Positions 1 through 11,280 of a stretch of DNA of 64,000 bases are shown here, piece after piece. Every line of letters starts with the position of its first letter. Positions within the stretch are counted from its first letter, which is position 1. The DNA is from Penicillium oxalicum. Its lineage: Eukaryota; Ascomycota; Eurotiomycetes; Eurotiales; Aspergillaceae. A program made the translations under genes and the position numbers. The notes under the pieces are model-generated. The model was given only the letters and a program-made list of their open reading frames with translations, made no database searches and was not told the origin of the DNA. Location of the stretch: positions 682,001-746,000 of the forward strand of contig NC_064656.1 of NCBI RefSeq assembly GCF_001723175.1. The letters run 5' to 3'.

Positions 1-43
1 CTCTCTGCAATCCCATCCCTATCCCGAACAGCGGCAGGGGTGA

Positions 44-190
44 GTGTATAACCCAAAGGAGGGCGAGGGGATCAAGGAGATGGGACTCTTCCACTATGGA
101 AGTGAAGAAAACATCCGTTCCGGGTTTATACCCGAACTGAGCGCGGTGGATCCCAAAGGCGATGCCCCTACCGTATTTCGAACTGCTTGA
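44..190 (+). CDS. Possible 3'-terminal coding exon of a gene entering from the left (unidentified)
   Basis: An open stretch of about 48 codons runs from just after a TGA at 41-43 to a TGA at 188-190. Its codons look like those of the neighbouring fungal genes (AAC, AAG, GAG, GGC, ATC, CTC and TTC are frequent). It reads VYNPKEGEGIKEMGLFHYGS at its start and ends FRTA. An AG at 42-43 could be a splice acceptor, so this may be a last exon whose earlier exons lie outside the window or further left. I do not recognise the family. It could equally be a chance open frame, because it is short and no upstream exon can be read. Confidence 0.25.
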   Translation: MYNPKEGEGIKEMGLFHYGSEENIRSGFIPELSAVDPKGDAPTVFRTA

Positions 191-1283
191 GCTTCGGTGG
201 CATCTGTCGCGAATCATGGCCATGCAGAGAGCAGCAGTGGACGAGGATGATGACGTCCATAGTGATTCTGAGACACCTCAAGTCCATTTTGAGTGAAAGG
301 TTTCACCAGCCAGAGCCGAGAGTAAATAAGATGCATAGGAACTCCCAAGAAGATGGGTTTCTTCGTGGCTGCAGGGTCCAGCCGAAATCGTCGCTCGCCC
401 TAACCAGAACGACCCTCCGTTCCGGCCAAAGCTAACTCGGCCGCACGTACGTCGCAGTTCGACCCGTCACAAGGGAAGCTCGATGAAAAATAAACCTCGG
501 GGAACGAAAGCTGGATGTTTGTCACTGAAGAAGGCAGAGCCCCCAGAGGGGGTCTTCGATGGAAGCTCAAGATTGGGAATGGGCCCGTGGCCGCGTGGGT
601 TGCCAGCCAGGTTGGCATCGCTGTTTTTTTTTTCCTTTTTCAAAGCGCTTTTTGATTGCAGAGATTGTTCTGTATTAATATCACTCATCTATAGATATCC
701 ATAGAGTCATTGCTATCATGAATATACACGTGTAAAATACAGTCAAATGCTACCAAGAAACTTGCTTCAAACGAGCGCATGATCTTGAGGCCTCATTATC
801 GTTCCTTGCATTGATTGATCTTCAAAACCAGGTCCTTAGGCTCACCTCATCCCTCGAATAATTCAAGCAGACGAGCACTGATTATTGCCCATGTGCCTTT
901 AGTTAAGGAGAGATGCGCGTGCCAGAATGCTCCAGATACAAATGATATACCATCACGACTGCGACACTGAGCCGTCGGCTACTCGTTCAGCACCACGTTC
1001 ACTATTTCGCGCCTCTAGATCCGGGAATAGGTATAGGTATGGTGAGAGACAGCTCAATTCTTCTCTATCGGGTTCTATCGTGGCTTCTTAGGTGCTTCCA
1101 ACCTCCTCCCCCAGGGATTAAATCTCTTCGATAATCGGACTATTCTTTGGTATTATGTTTGTCTCGTTTTCGTATCCAACATTCTCATTATTGCCAAGTT
1201 TATCAGAAGCCTTAATATAGTATCGTGCCCTCATCAGGAGCACACCAGCCAGTAAGATCCTCAATCAATCACAGAAACACCAT
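191..1283. other. Intergenic, no gene recognised
   Basis: Only short overlapping open frames without family resemblance are present. The right part is expected to hold the 3' untranslated region of the minus-strand VWA-RBR gene. I see no RNA gene or repeat in it. Confidence 0.5.
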
Positions 1284-4200
1284 TCAATCATACAAGTCGT
1301 ACATAATTTCGTCATCATCACTGTAGTCGTCCTCGGCCATCATCCCATTATCAAAGAAGCCACCGTGTTGCTCACTCATGTGCCTATATATTGTCTTTTC
1401 ATCCGACTTCTTGCCACAGAAGTAACACCAGTGCACTCCACAGTCAGGAATAGGGCAGTGGATGTGACCACATCCTGAAATCTTCTCAGACATCGTGCCG
1501 CAGCCCGGGCATGGCTTAGGATTTTGCATTTTTTGGAGATTTTCCCCACGCCTTGTGGTGCAGTCCTGACAGGCCCAGTTTTGAAGGATTGGCGGAGCTC
1601 CCCCGGCACAGATTCGTTCCATGTATTCCTTGGCTGAACAGCAGCGAGAACACCAGGCGTAGATCATAGTCCCCTTATCACGAATCGCATTTTCGAGATC
1701 TCGTACTGCGTGGATGCCCTTACCGTACTTGGCTAGAGTCTGTGGAGTAGGGAAGCGACGACAGAAGGGGCAGACAAGAGCTGCAGTATTGATGATGGTT
1801 CCTGGAGCGTTGAGGCCATACCATCCGGCCAGGCAGTCGGTGCAGATTCGCTGAAGGCATCCCCGTCGGCCGCAGGCAGAATTCAGTGCGTTTGGGCGAA
1901 AGCTTGCGAAGCAGAGCGAACACTCTGTCTTTGCAATTTTCCGTTTATCGACTTTGGCCTTGAGCAATGCGATAATTTCCTCCGTGTTGAGAACCGGCTT
2001 TCCGTTATGAACAAGGGGGAATTTCCGAGCTGGGAAAAGCTCGATGCGAGCATAAAATTCTTCAAGGCCAATGGCGGAAACTATGGCGAAAAGAGATTTA
2101 TCATAAAAGTATCCTTTGGCATTGCTGTCTGAATCGTGGAAGAGCCATGTTTTGAACGGATTCTCGGTTGACAGAAGGTTTGCTGTGAGTTCAACGTCTG
2201 CGGCCACATTCATCCCGGCGGTGCATGGGGGACATGTAAACGTGCCATGCAGTTGCGACCCTTCTCGGTATTCGCGGGGCCAGATCATTCGATTGTGGCA
2301 CTTTTCGCATTCTATGAGCGGCGCCTGGGTGCCATTACGACAATAGTGACACTTCGGTCGTACATTCAGATCCGCCACATTGTATACAACGTACTGGCCC
2401 CGGCAGGATTTATTCATACATTCAACCCAAGTTGCCTCGGATGTCGTCGTGAGATCCTGGGATACCCGTGCATGGATAGCGATGTCTCTTTCCTGTGAAC
2501 TGCTGTATTCGGATACAAGGCATACACCACACTTGTTCCCCTCACCCATGATGGTCACCGACCGTGGGTAATGACACTCATTGCATCTGACAAGGGGTCC
2601 GATAGGGCCCGGTGACTTCTCAGGGGTCCAGGGGAGACGAGCGGACAAGGGGGCGTTCAGATTATACTGCAATATTTTGAACTGAACAAGTTTGGCGAAA
2701 CGAAGTCGATCAGATGGTTCTAGGAGGGTTGTGAGCCTGGAGACATCGTTGGTGCTAGAGACGCGCTGTTGATGGAACCGATAGTTGTCGTCGGCATCCA
2801 TCAACAGACTGAGACAGCCCATTGTCCAATTCTCTGGAATTGAAGGATCGTTCCATTTATCTCTGAAGCAGATCAATTGTTCTGCTGCCACTTCCATCAA
2901 GGGTCTCAGGCCGACTTTGAGGCTGAGAGCCGCGACCAAAGCGCCAGCTCGAGCGGACAGTCGAGTGCCTGGAATTATTAAGTGGAAGAGGATGCGCCAG
3001 AACTGACGCTTGTGGTGGTCCAGGGCTAGTGCCGTTGGAATCCGTGGCACTCGCTCCATATCAATGTTAGAAATGTGTTGGGGCATATCTTCTGGCGAGT
3101 TGACGAACGTCAGTCGCGTCAGGATGCGACTGATGCGTCGCAAGATGTTGCCATTGCAGGAGCGACCAATCTCCAATAAGTCTCCTCGGGTAATATTGTC
3201 TATTGACTCGTCGAGGCAGTTGGAGTCCATCGCCACGGGGCCATCCGTAGAGGATTGGGTGAAATTGAGAGTCGGATCCAAGAAGACACATGGGAACTGT
3301 TCCTCAGCAGCGACATCTTGTATAGTGGAGACGATCTCTGTTGTATAATCGTACGATTCGTCCAGCCACTTCTTCATTTTGGCCTGTTCATCCTCATCTC
3401 CCAGGGCTTCGATACTTCGACTGAAGGCGTTGGCTAGACTGTCTCGTCCAGCGTAATTCTTATCAGAGCACACCGTCCTCCACAGCGATCCAAAGACTGG
3501 GTTCACGGCCATGGCACAGACATCGGTCTCAAAAATTTCCAGTAAATGTTTCGAGGCAAGGTCTCTGTAACTGGGGTCTTCAAACCATCGTATAGAGAAA
3601 CTCTGGAGGGGCTGAGGCTTCTTTGGCATCAAATTCTTCATTGATGATAGTGTCATAACCTGAGAACTAAGATTGCCCACTGTATCCTGCGACGGATCAT
3701 CTTTGGAATGAAAGAATCGCGGGGCATGGCTTGAAATCTCATTCTCCACATCGTCTATGCCTGCAAGGGAGATGTACCGGGAAAACTTGGCGTACAGGCT
3801 TTCCTCTTTCGACTCGGTAGAGGTGTTGACAGCTTCGATACCCATCCATGACAGAAGCGAGTGAATCGTCACAGAAGATATAGTATGTGGGCACGTGTAA
3901 TCCAGATGAATGCAGACGCCGTCGGTCATAGTCGCCAGGTAGTCGTAATAAGCCAATACACTCGGTTCACTTCCGGTAGACAGCACAGCGAACACTTGAG
4001 CGCGCTTCTCACCATAAGCCAGCGTCTTCGCTGCAGAAACCCAGTCAACGAACAGCGGCCCATAGCCTCCATACATCTCGGAATCGGCCTGACTTAGTGC
4101 TGCAAGTTCCTTCTCGTTGTTCGAGCTCCTCTCCCACGAGTACTCAAAGTTGGCATGAGGCGGTGCATCGGTATAGACAAGTATCAGCGTTTTTGCCTCC

Positions 4201-4628
4201 GGTCTCATGAGCTCGTATGCCTTTGCCAGTGCTGTCTTAATGGCCTCGGGAACGTCACCGCCCCCTGAAGCCTTAAGATCGGCGGCCATTCCTATCAGAT
4301 TCGGGCCATCTTCAGATGTGTTCGCCGATGCGCCCTGCTGAGACAGCCAGCCAGACCATTCAAGGAGCTCAAAGTCTTGATAGTCCCGATAGGCCAAGAG
4401 ACCAATGCGTGAAAAGCATCCGGTGAGCGAGGATATTCTCAGGATCTGAGGTAGCGAAATTTGGAGAGCACGGGAAAAATTCTGCATCGAGTATGTCGAA
4501 TCGACTATAACGAGCAGGTCGTGTTCCATCTCTTTTATATCCATGATTCTCGATTTCAAGGAGATGGGAGACAATACATGTTCAAGAGTCTTGGGTGACG
4601 AGACCCGACGTATTGTTTTTGTACTCAT
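1284..4628 (-). CDS. VWA domain plus RING-IBR-RING (RBR) E3 ubiquitin ligase-like protein
   Basis: A single uninterrupted exon of 1114 residues. The ATG at 4628 gives MSTKTIRRVSSP; the frame continues slightly upstream but has no other ATG. The N-terminus is a von Willebrand A domain (about 35-260) with a metal-site motif D43-S-T45-Y-S47, a GGGD loop at 122-125 and D154 in YTDAPPH. The middle (about 660-830) has several CxxC pairs resembling zinc ribbons. The C-terminus has a RING1-like Cys cluster starting near residue 903, an IBR-like cluster near 991-1023, and a RING2-like segment near 1040-1072. RING2 contains the GCGHIHC motif, in which C1053 sits where RBR ligases carry the thioester cysteine. 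The tail is acidic. By family knowledge RBR proteins transfer ubiquitin through a RING2 cysteine; the VWA domain probably recruits a partner. Substrate and location are unknown. It could also be a pseudo-RBR, because spacing in RING1 and IBR is irregular. Confidence 0.85.
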   Translation of the reverse strand: MSTKTIRRVSSPKTLEHVLSPISLKSRIMDIKEMEHDLLVIVDSTYSMQNFSRALQISLPQILRISSLTGCFSRIGLLAYRDYQDFELLEWSGWLSQQGASANTSEDGPNLIGMAADLKASGGGDVPEAIKTALAKAYELMRPEAKTLILVYTDAPPHANFEYSWERSSNNEKELAALSQADSEMYGGYGPLFVDWVSAAKTLAYGEKRAQVFAVLSTGSEPSVLAYYDYLATMTDGVCIHLDYTCPHTISSVTIHSLLSWMGIEAVNTSTESKEESLYAKFSRYISLAGIDDVENEISSHAPRFFHSKDDPSQDTVGNLSSQVMTLSSMKNLMPKKPQPLQSFSIRWFEDPSYRDLASKHLLEIFETDVCAMAVNPVFGSLWRTVCSDKNYAGRDSLANAFSRSIEALGDEDEQAKMKKWLDESYDYTTEIVSTIQDVAAEEQFPCVFLDPTLNFTQSSTDGPVAMDSNCLDESIDNITRGDLLEIGRSCNGNILRRISRILTRLTFVNSPEDMPQHISNIDMERVPRIPTALALDHHKRQFWRILFHLIIPGTRLSARAGALVAALSLKVGLRPLMEVAAEQLICFRDKWNDPSIPENWTMGCLSLLMDADDNYRFHQQRVSSTNDVSRLTTLLEPSDRLRFAKLVQFKILQYNLNAPLSARLPWTPEKSPGPIGPLVRCNECHYPRSVTIMGEGNKCGVCLVSEYSSSQERDIAIHARVSQDLTTTSEATWVECMNKSCRGQYVVYNVADLNVRPKCHYCRNGTQAPLIECEKCHNRMIWPREYREGSQLHGTFTCPPCTAGMNVAADVELTANLLSTENPFKTWLFHDSDSNAKGYFYDKSLFAIVSAIGLEEFYARIELFPARKFPLVHNGKPVLNTEEIIALLKAKVDKRKIAKTECSLCFASFRPNALNSACGRRGCLQRICTDCLAGWYGLNAPGTIINTAALVCPFCRRFPTPQTLAKYGKGIHAVRDLENAIRDKGTMIYAWCSRCCSAKEYMERICAGGAPPILQNWACQDCTTRRGENLQKMQNPKPCPGCGTMSEKISGCGHIHCPIPDCGVHWCYFCGKKSDEKTIYRHMSEQHGGFFDNGMMAEDDYSDDDEIMYDLYD

Positions 4629-5676
4629 ATTTGGCCAGGCAACAGGCAACCATAGACGGGCACGGTGCTCCGTGAGTCAGACGCTAAGCTTTTAGGGCGA
4701 GAGACGGGACCTGTAGTTCTTGCACTAAAGCAGAACCATCTTCGTACAGCACAAGGTCGGCTTCCCTTTCGGGTAAGACTGGCCCAGCTCGCCATTTTCA
4801 CTGCCAAGCGCTGCGAAGCAGGAAGCTGGCCGCACTTGCGGTACATGCGTCGCCAGAAAAAGAAGAGTGGGAGAGGGGAGGAGAAGAAATGTAAAAGACA
4901 CGAAGCCTCACAGGTAGACTTTTTCCTTATAATCCAGTCTTTATCTTGATAAGTGATGCAGTTTTACCTAGGTAATTTGCCAGAGGGATAATATCTTACC
5001 ACAGGGATTATATCTTGCCACAAGTCGCGAATATAGTTTCCCAGTCCCAGTTTGCTTCGAAAAAAAAAGTCTGCACCTCAGGGATTCACTGATGCAACGC
5101 TGATGAGTCAAGAGTTGAGCTTGGGTGATTGGAGTGAGACCACCTCTCAGGACATGGACTTGGGTATACTCCTTCAGGGCAACTCCAGGCCATTGTGGAG
5201 CTGAGACCATAAGTGGAAAATTCTCACAGTCATTCGGAGGGACAATCCGTCCCTGCTTCCAAAAGAAAATGATGACTACTTATTTTCATATAGGGCAATG
5301 CAGAGAGCGTGAAAATCCAAGCAGGCTGGACTTTTCTTTACGCGGTCTGGTCCCCTGGGCGTGGAATCGGCACTTATCCAGGAGGCAGAAATTACTGGGT
5401 ATGGTAGAGCATGCAACCCAGTTGGGAAATCTTGGACGAGGTAAATGGACACTGGTTAAATCAGAGCGATAAGCCGAGCCGTACGACTTCTCGCCATCGC
5501 GCCTCTGCTAGAACGAGGCACCGGGGAAGGAATTTCAACACTGAAGTAAATTGAATTGTCGTTAAGCCATAAGGGGTATGAATCATGGTACAAGAAGCCA
5601 GTGAACTAGGATTTAAGTTGAAAAGACATAGGCAGAAAAGAAAGAGCGTGTGAGGGGGCGAGCGCCGCGGATCAGT
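4629..5676. other. Intergenic: promoter of the VWA-RBR gene and 3' flank of VID27
   Basis: About 1 kb without a convincing gene. The left end should hold the promoter and leader of the minus-strand VWA-RBR gene and the right end the VID27 3' untranslated region. Small open frames on both strands show no recognisable similarity. Confidence 0.5.
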
Positions 5677-8296
5677 CTAGTAGGGCGAGTTGACAATGTC
5701 ATCGCGACCAAGACGGCTGCTCCATCTGCCATTGCGGGCGCGATTCGGGGTCATGGGCCCCGCAATACTCTCACGGGTGGGTTTCTGGAAGCTACGCTTG
5801 GCAACCATATTCACCTCGTTGGGGAGAGCGACAATCACGTTTTTGTCGGAGCCGAAGCGGAAGTTGTCTGCCATGACGTCCTCTCCATAACGCTTGATTG
5901 TATACGGGTCCTTCCGGCCCGCAACGATCTTCTTGAGACTCCAGGTCACGATGAAGGGACCAGTGGCAGTAATGATGGAGGTTTCTTGAGAATCAACACC
6001 CGTATTGAATCGGGCAGGGGTGAACGCCAGAGGCTTCTTCGTCTCATGCTGGAATTGGGCAACATGGGCAGGCTGGAGGCCAAGACGACGGGGCTGAGGT
6101 TTGGAATCTTTGGCAAAGGACTTCTCAAATCCGAGCTTGCCTTCATTCTTGCCCTCTTTCTGCAAAGAATCGATCAGAAGAAGATAAGTCCGGCAAGTAG
6201 CCAAGACCCAGCGACCATCCGCGGAGACATCCAATCCGATGATCGGCTCGCCAAGAGCGGGAATATGGGTCTTTGCGTTAATACCCAGTCGATCGAACAT
6301 ACGGATATCACCCTTGTTAGAAGCGACGGCCAAGTAGCCCTTCTCGGTTGTGGCCATGGCGGAGAAATCATTCTTGCTGGCGTACTGCTTCAAGTCGGAA
6401 TCCACCAGTTTATTGCCAGAAAGACGAGGATCGATCCGGAAAAGCGCGTTCTTGGAGGCACCAACAAAGGGCTGAGCGGCAGTCATCTGGGAAAATTTCT
6501 GTGAAAGATGGTCAGCAAACCTTGCACATACTGGCGAACAAAAGACGGAGTGACACTCCAGTCAAATTTTGAACTCACGTTCTCCGGAGCGAATGTCTCG
6601 ACGGGAATATCGTCATGGACCTTCCACTCATCAACCACCTTTCCATATTCCAAATCCATGCGATAAAGAGCGTTCGGGTCATCGCCGTTCTGAAGAATCA
6701 TGTTGCGATCCTCTGCATGCAGCATGACTTTCTTTGGGCTAAACAATTTGCCCCCGGGGGTCTCAACCTTGGAAATTGTCGTAGAGAATTCCAAATTGTT
6801 GTTCGGAGTATGCTTGAAGACACCGATCTTGGATCCGCGCACGACAAAGGAGCGGTCATGTTTGTAGCCCACAGCAAGTTGAGAGTTCTTGTTGCCGTCT
6901 TGCTCGTGGAGGTTCACGTCATCTTCCTCTTCGTCACTATCGTAGTGCTCACTGCGTTGTCCGTCATCCTGCTCACTCTCGTCCTCCTCCTCTTCCTCTT
7001 CCTCTTCCTCTTCCTCCTCGGGCTTATCTTCCGCGTCGTCCAAGGTCAGTTCTTGGAATGCGTCCATCACGTATTCCCGATCGTTCTCCTTGACTTTCTC
7101 CCATTTCAACTCGTTCAGTTGCTCCCACAATGCTTGCATCAGGCCTTCCTGGAATCTCTCTTCCGACGACTGGTCCTTGAAGCGTAGTAGCCAGGAATAT
7201 GCTGAGCCGTCTTCCGCATAGTGGTTGAAGATGAAGGAGAGGTACTCAAAATTGAAAACAGGGTTAATGTCACCCACAACTGCCTGACCGAGCCAATCCT
7301 TGTCCTTGCCGCTAATCTGCAACCAGTACTGCCAGTTTCCGACCTCTGAGACGGTCGCGATGACCTCGGGATCCTGCAAAACGAATGTACCAGAGGCGAA
7401 ATCGAACATGTGAAGCTCCGCTCGCTCCTTCGCTAATACCTCCTTTGCCTCCGGCTGAGCTGCGGCTGGTGGTGCAGTAGTTGGCTTCTCGGGGCCCTCG
7501 GGAGCTTTGGCCTGTCCCTTGGACTGAGCGTATTTGACATCTTGCGCCATGGCAGCTGCCGAGTCGGCGGACGTGACCACACGTTCGGGCGACTTGGCTG
7601 TAGGAGAAGAAACGGGACTGGCGGACGGAATAGGTTCCTCTTGTTGATACTCAAATTCTTTGAGCTCGTCGTCAGTGGCTTTTTGCGCGCTACGGCGATA
7701 CTTGCGCTCGTATTGGCACTGCAACGCCGCTAGTTCAAAGGTAGCGACCTTTTCCGCGGGGACGGAAGGATCACAAATAAATTCGTATAAATCGCCTTGG
7801 TCACCACTCAAGTCATCCCAGGCAAGGATCTTATTTCCGTCACGAAGCTCCGAGCGGAAGTGCAAAGACTGGTCAAGCAAAAAGATTTTTTCGTCTTTGT
7901 CCAGAATGTCTGCGACACCCTGCTCGTCTTCGTCGTCCGCGAGTTCCTCCTCTCCTTCTTCGTAGGCTCTCTGAATCACCAGCTGATATTGGAACTCTTG
8001 GCCTGTGCGTCGGATTGTCGCAGCGGCGTCCTTGAATATAAGCTCAGAATATCCCTTGGGTGATAGTGGGCGAACGATGTAGAGCTGGCCCTGGGGAATT
8101 TCGATGATGGACTCTTTGGAGGTGTCTCCAAAGAGGAATTTCCCAACTAATCAAACACAAATCGCGGTCTGTTAGCTCATATCCACATTTGTGACCATTT
8201 TGGGTGAAGGACCTGCACGAGATATAGGGCCGCGTGGCGGGGTTCCGAGAGGATGAGGGGTGTTTTTTTTTTCTTACCGTTGCGGAGCATAAACAT
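5677..8296 (-). CDS. vid27: Vid27 family protein (vacuolar import and degradation)
   Basis: Three exons: 8296-8278 (only 19 nt), 8146-6579 and 6498-5677, giving 802 residues with all phases consistent. The first exon encodes MFMLRN and joins to VGKFLFGD, the expected start of fungal Vid27. An acidic region of more than ten consecutive Glu residues, encoded by GAG/GAA around 6985-7020, lies in the middle. It is followed by the conserved C-terminal WD40-like VID27 core (for example YGKVVDEWKVHDD, then SADGRWVLATCRTYLLLID). In yeast VID27 is linked to vacuole-dependent degradation of gluconeogenic enzymes, and its biochemical role is poorly known. Donors are GTAAG and GTGAGT; acceptors are TTAG and ACAG. 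The tiny first exon is easily missed by gene finders. Confidence 0.93.
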
Positions 8297-9162
8297 GGTT
8301 GCGAGGGGTAGCAGCACGAATGACAGGGATGCGGAGGAAAGTGAATTTGAAAAGAGGAAGAGGAGTATTAGAAGCAAAAAAGTGTTGTGGGGTTGAAGGG
8401 AGAGATCCAAGCAAGCGGCCAAGCAGCTGTTTCTGCCACTGCCAGAGATCAAGAACAAAGTTAATGAAAGGAAATCTGGAAACGATTGTGAGAAAGAAGC
8501 ATCACTGCATCATATCTGGAGAAAACGGACTTCGTCATTGTAATCGTGGCGTCCGGCACGTGTGGCTGAGATAGATTAAGTAAGCACACCGCGGTGAGGT
8601 GGACCAATGGCGGGCAGGTATGAGTGGCCTGCATAAGCAACTCAGCATGGATTCACACCATGGCGGACCTATAGGTACCGGGTGAGAATGCGACCAACCG
8701 GCCTGCATTGTTGAGACAATAGTCCATGAAATTGTAGATTCGGTTCATTTGTGCCATGGGTGACATGAATCTTTCATACAGACACTGGAGATATGCTGGC
8801 AGCACGAATGCCCATGATGTATAACAAAAAGTAGGCAATGTCGGCTTTTTTCTTGTATTCTTTGCTACATCCAGCAGTGCCTGCTAACTCACTACCTCAG
8901 TGTCTATTGCATAGTGATTGAAAGAGTTGACTTCAATGCTCGACCATTGTTGAGACGTGGTCAATTAATGGTATGACGTTTTGCCACAACTTCCAAGTCC
9001 ACTTCATGGAGCATTGGTTGTTTATAGAGCTTTTCTCAAATGTGTTCTATCATGATGTTGCTCTGCTGCTGGCATCATTTGACAGGTGTTTTATTGTGCT
9101 TGCAAAATGCATGGGAAGAGCGGTATCTAAATCGAGAGTCTTGCAGTATTCATGATCATCGC
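8297..9162. other. Intergenic between VID27 promoter and TRM10 3' end
   Basis: About 870 bases. The left part is the VID27 promoter; it contains a CCAAT motif near 8601-8605 (in GGACCAATGG). The right part should be the 3' flank of TRM10. Only short open frames with no family resemblance are present. Confidence 0.5.
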
Positions 9163-10398
9163 TCAAAGGTCGGGGCCGCTGTTATGGCCATTCTCATCGT
9201 CTATCTCCGCATCAGCTTCCATCTGGTTCGCGATCTCCTCCAAGGTCTGCTCCGCCTCTGGCTCATCATCTGAGGCTTCGTCCACAGCTCCGTCGCTGCC
9301 TTGCTGACCCTTCAATTTTCCACCTTTTCTGGGCGGCAGAACTTGCATAAAAGCCTCCCCCCAGTCGCCTAGTTCGAGCCACTTCAACATAATGTCAACC
9401 ACATGGTTTGTGGTCAGTACCTGGCGCGAGGTCATTTGAATGTAGTCACCAATCGGCAACTTTGCGGTTTTGAGCCCCTTGGAGACCGCAGATTTGTAAC
9501 AGACAGCCTTGTGTCGGTTTTTATCCACAAGCCCTCCAATGATATAGGTACAGTAGGGTTTGAGTTCGGTCAAGACGTTGTCACTATCGCTGCTCAGATA
9601 GATCACTTCACCGTCCTCGGGTTTGGCATCAGCCTCGTCGGCAAATGGTCCGACCAGTTTTCCCCCTTTCGGAGAGGTCATTTGCTCCTTGGCTATCTCC
9701 GCAGCATGCACAAAGTCTTCCTGAATAATCCGGATTCCTTTCCAATTGCGATAAGGCGAGAGCACGTTGTCGAAGCGTTCCTTTAGTTGTTTATTGAATG
9801 AGCTGAACATGAGATGCGAGCGCCACATGGCGCGGCTGTTCTCTGAATAGGACCGTGTGAGCTGGCCGGCGAGAGAAATGCGCTCATGGGGGTTCATCAA
9901 ATCATCATAGCCACAGTCAATCACGATTGATAGAGGTAGGAGAGTAGATCGTTTGGACTTGGAACGAGTGGTCTCCCACTGCTTGCGCAGTGCCTGAACG
10001 GCTTCCTCGCCACCAGCCTCACGCGCTTCGTCAACCATGCGCTGACGACGCTCCTTTTTCCGCGCCATTTGCTCTTTGCGCTTTTCCTTGCGCTGCTCGC
10101 GTCCAGCCTCCCATAGCTCCCTCTTACGGAGTTTCCTGAGCTGGTTTTTGGAGAGTTTGGGGGCCGAATCTTGGTCATTCTCTTGCGCCGTTCCCTCCGA
10201 TGATTGTATCGGCAGGCCAGAGGTCTCATTGCTGAGAGTCAATTGGGATTGCTCAGGTTGCGCATTGCTGCTTGTAGCTTGCGACGGCTCGTCGACAATG
10301 GGCACAGCACCAGTCATTGCTGGGCCAAGCTCGGTTTCAATCGATGCCTCACTATGCTCCAGCTTTGCGACTTTTCTCGGTCTCTCTTCTTCGTCCAT
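9163..10398 (-). CDS. trm10: tRNA (guanine-N1-)-methyltransferase Trm10
   Basis: One exon, 411 residues, starting at the ATG at 10398 ([12 protein letters not shown]). The open frame extends upstream to another ATG at 10428 and into the divergent promoter, but the chosen start fits the usual length and the 231-base gap to the next gene. It has an N-terminal charged region with a Lys/Arg-rich helix ([20 protein letters not shown]), then the SPOUT-fold TRM10 domain: [43 protein letters not shown] and a C-terminal acidic tail. The enzyme uses S-adenosylmethionine to make N1-methylguanosine at position 9 of tRNAs. The knot residues expected in the family ([20 protein letters not shown]) are intact. 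Confidence 0.95.
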   Translation of the reverse strand: MDEEERPRKVAKLEHSEASIETELGPAMTGAVPIVDEPSQATSSNAQPEQSQLTLSNETSGLPIQSSEGTAQENDQDSAPKLSKNQLRKLRKRELWEAGREQRKEKRKEQMARKKERRQRMVDEAREAGGEEAVQALRKQWETTRSKSKRSTLLPLSIVIDCGYDDLMNPHERISLAGQLTRSYSENSRAMWRSHLMFSSFNKQLKERFDNVLSPYRNWKGIRIIQEDFVHAAEIAKEQMTSPKGGKLVGPFADEADAKPEDGEVIYLSSDSDNVLTELKPYCTYIIGGLVDKNRHKAVCYKSAVSKGLKTAKLPIGDYIQMTSRQVLTTNHVVDIMLKWLELGDWGEAFMQVLPPRKGGKLKGQQGSDGAVDEASDDEPEAEQTLEEIANQMEADAEIDDENGHNSGPDL

Positions 10399-10629
10399 TG
10401 TGCAGTCGAGAATGTTTTCTTGTATCATAGTGAATGTTGATGCGCGCGTGAGCAGGATGATTTTCTGTACATCATCTGGCAAAAAATCCCACTTACCGCC
10501 CGCAACCAATCGCGCATGCCGGAGGTTGCTCACGACGAGGTGAACCACGTGACATGCATCACCAACTTCTCCGCTGGGCAACTCCTCGATACGGACTCTT
10601 AAGACTCCTACCCTCCCATAACCGCCATC
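10399..10629. promoter_or_regulatory. Divergent promoter between TRM10 and the complex I subunit gene
   Basis: Only 231 bases separate the two ATGs, so the two genes must share promoter space. A CCAAT core is visible in GCAACCAATCGCG near 10503-10508. No TATA box stands out. Confidence 0.5.
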
Positions 10630-11280
10630 ATGCCTCAGGATATGCCCCCAACGGGGGGCTACGCGCAAGTTCAGTACAAGGTACACAAAAGATCCTTCTC
10701 CGAGTTCAGCCAAGCCAATGGACGCTGCGGCACAGTGATTCCCGCTAACCCTCGGTGCTCATTATCTAGCGGAACGTGCCTGCCCGTGGCTTCAAGCCTT
10801 TCTACTACATGGTCGGCATGCATGCGATCATGGCCTACGGTTTCTACAAGTACTTCCACGGAGTCCGTGAGCAGCGGTATGTCCGGCGCAACTGCGATCT
10901 TTCCAGGCTCCTCCGTTCCCGATGCGGCCCATCTGCCCGTTGAGCAACGCGACTTGCCAATTCCCGATTGACCAGCGATTGATATATGTGTTTTGTGCAG
11001 TGAGCTCGCCCGTGAGAAGATGTGGGGTCGCCTTTACCTCACTCCCCTCCTCCAGGCCGAGGAGGATCGTGACCAAGTCCGCCGCTACTACGCTGACAAG
11101 GCGCGGGAGAAGGAGCTTCTGGGCACTGAGCAGAAGGTTTACAACTCGGACCGGTACGTGATCACTAGCTCTGAATTGCATGGCTTACGCCATTTGTCAA
11201 TTCTTTGACACTGATATTTTTCACGAAACAGCTTCGTCCGACCTACTTTCGTCTACACTCCCTCCCAGGTTACTCAATAG
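10630..11280 (+). CDS. NADH:ubiquinone oxidoreductase subunit B16.6 / GRIM-19 homologue
   Basis: Four exons: 10630-10680, 10770-10876, 11001-11153 and 11232-11280, encoding 119 residues. The N-terminus [17 protein letters not shown] and the block [20 protein letters not shown] followed by [14 protein letters not shown] identify the fungal homologue of NDUFA13/GRIM-19. This is an accessory subunit of respiratory complex I in the inner mitochondrial membrane. A single membrane-spanning segment ([19 protein letters not shown]) lies in exon 2. All introns have GT..AG ends, and the reading phases match only with this combination. The gene is divergent from TRM10 and convergent with MSN5. Confidence 0.95.

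Noticed and set aside
5650..6504. 284-codon open frame on the plus strand opposite VID27
   Set aside because: It is the antisense shadow of the conserved VID27 core, which has clear family motifs and splice structure.
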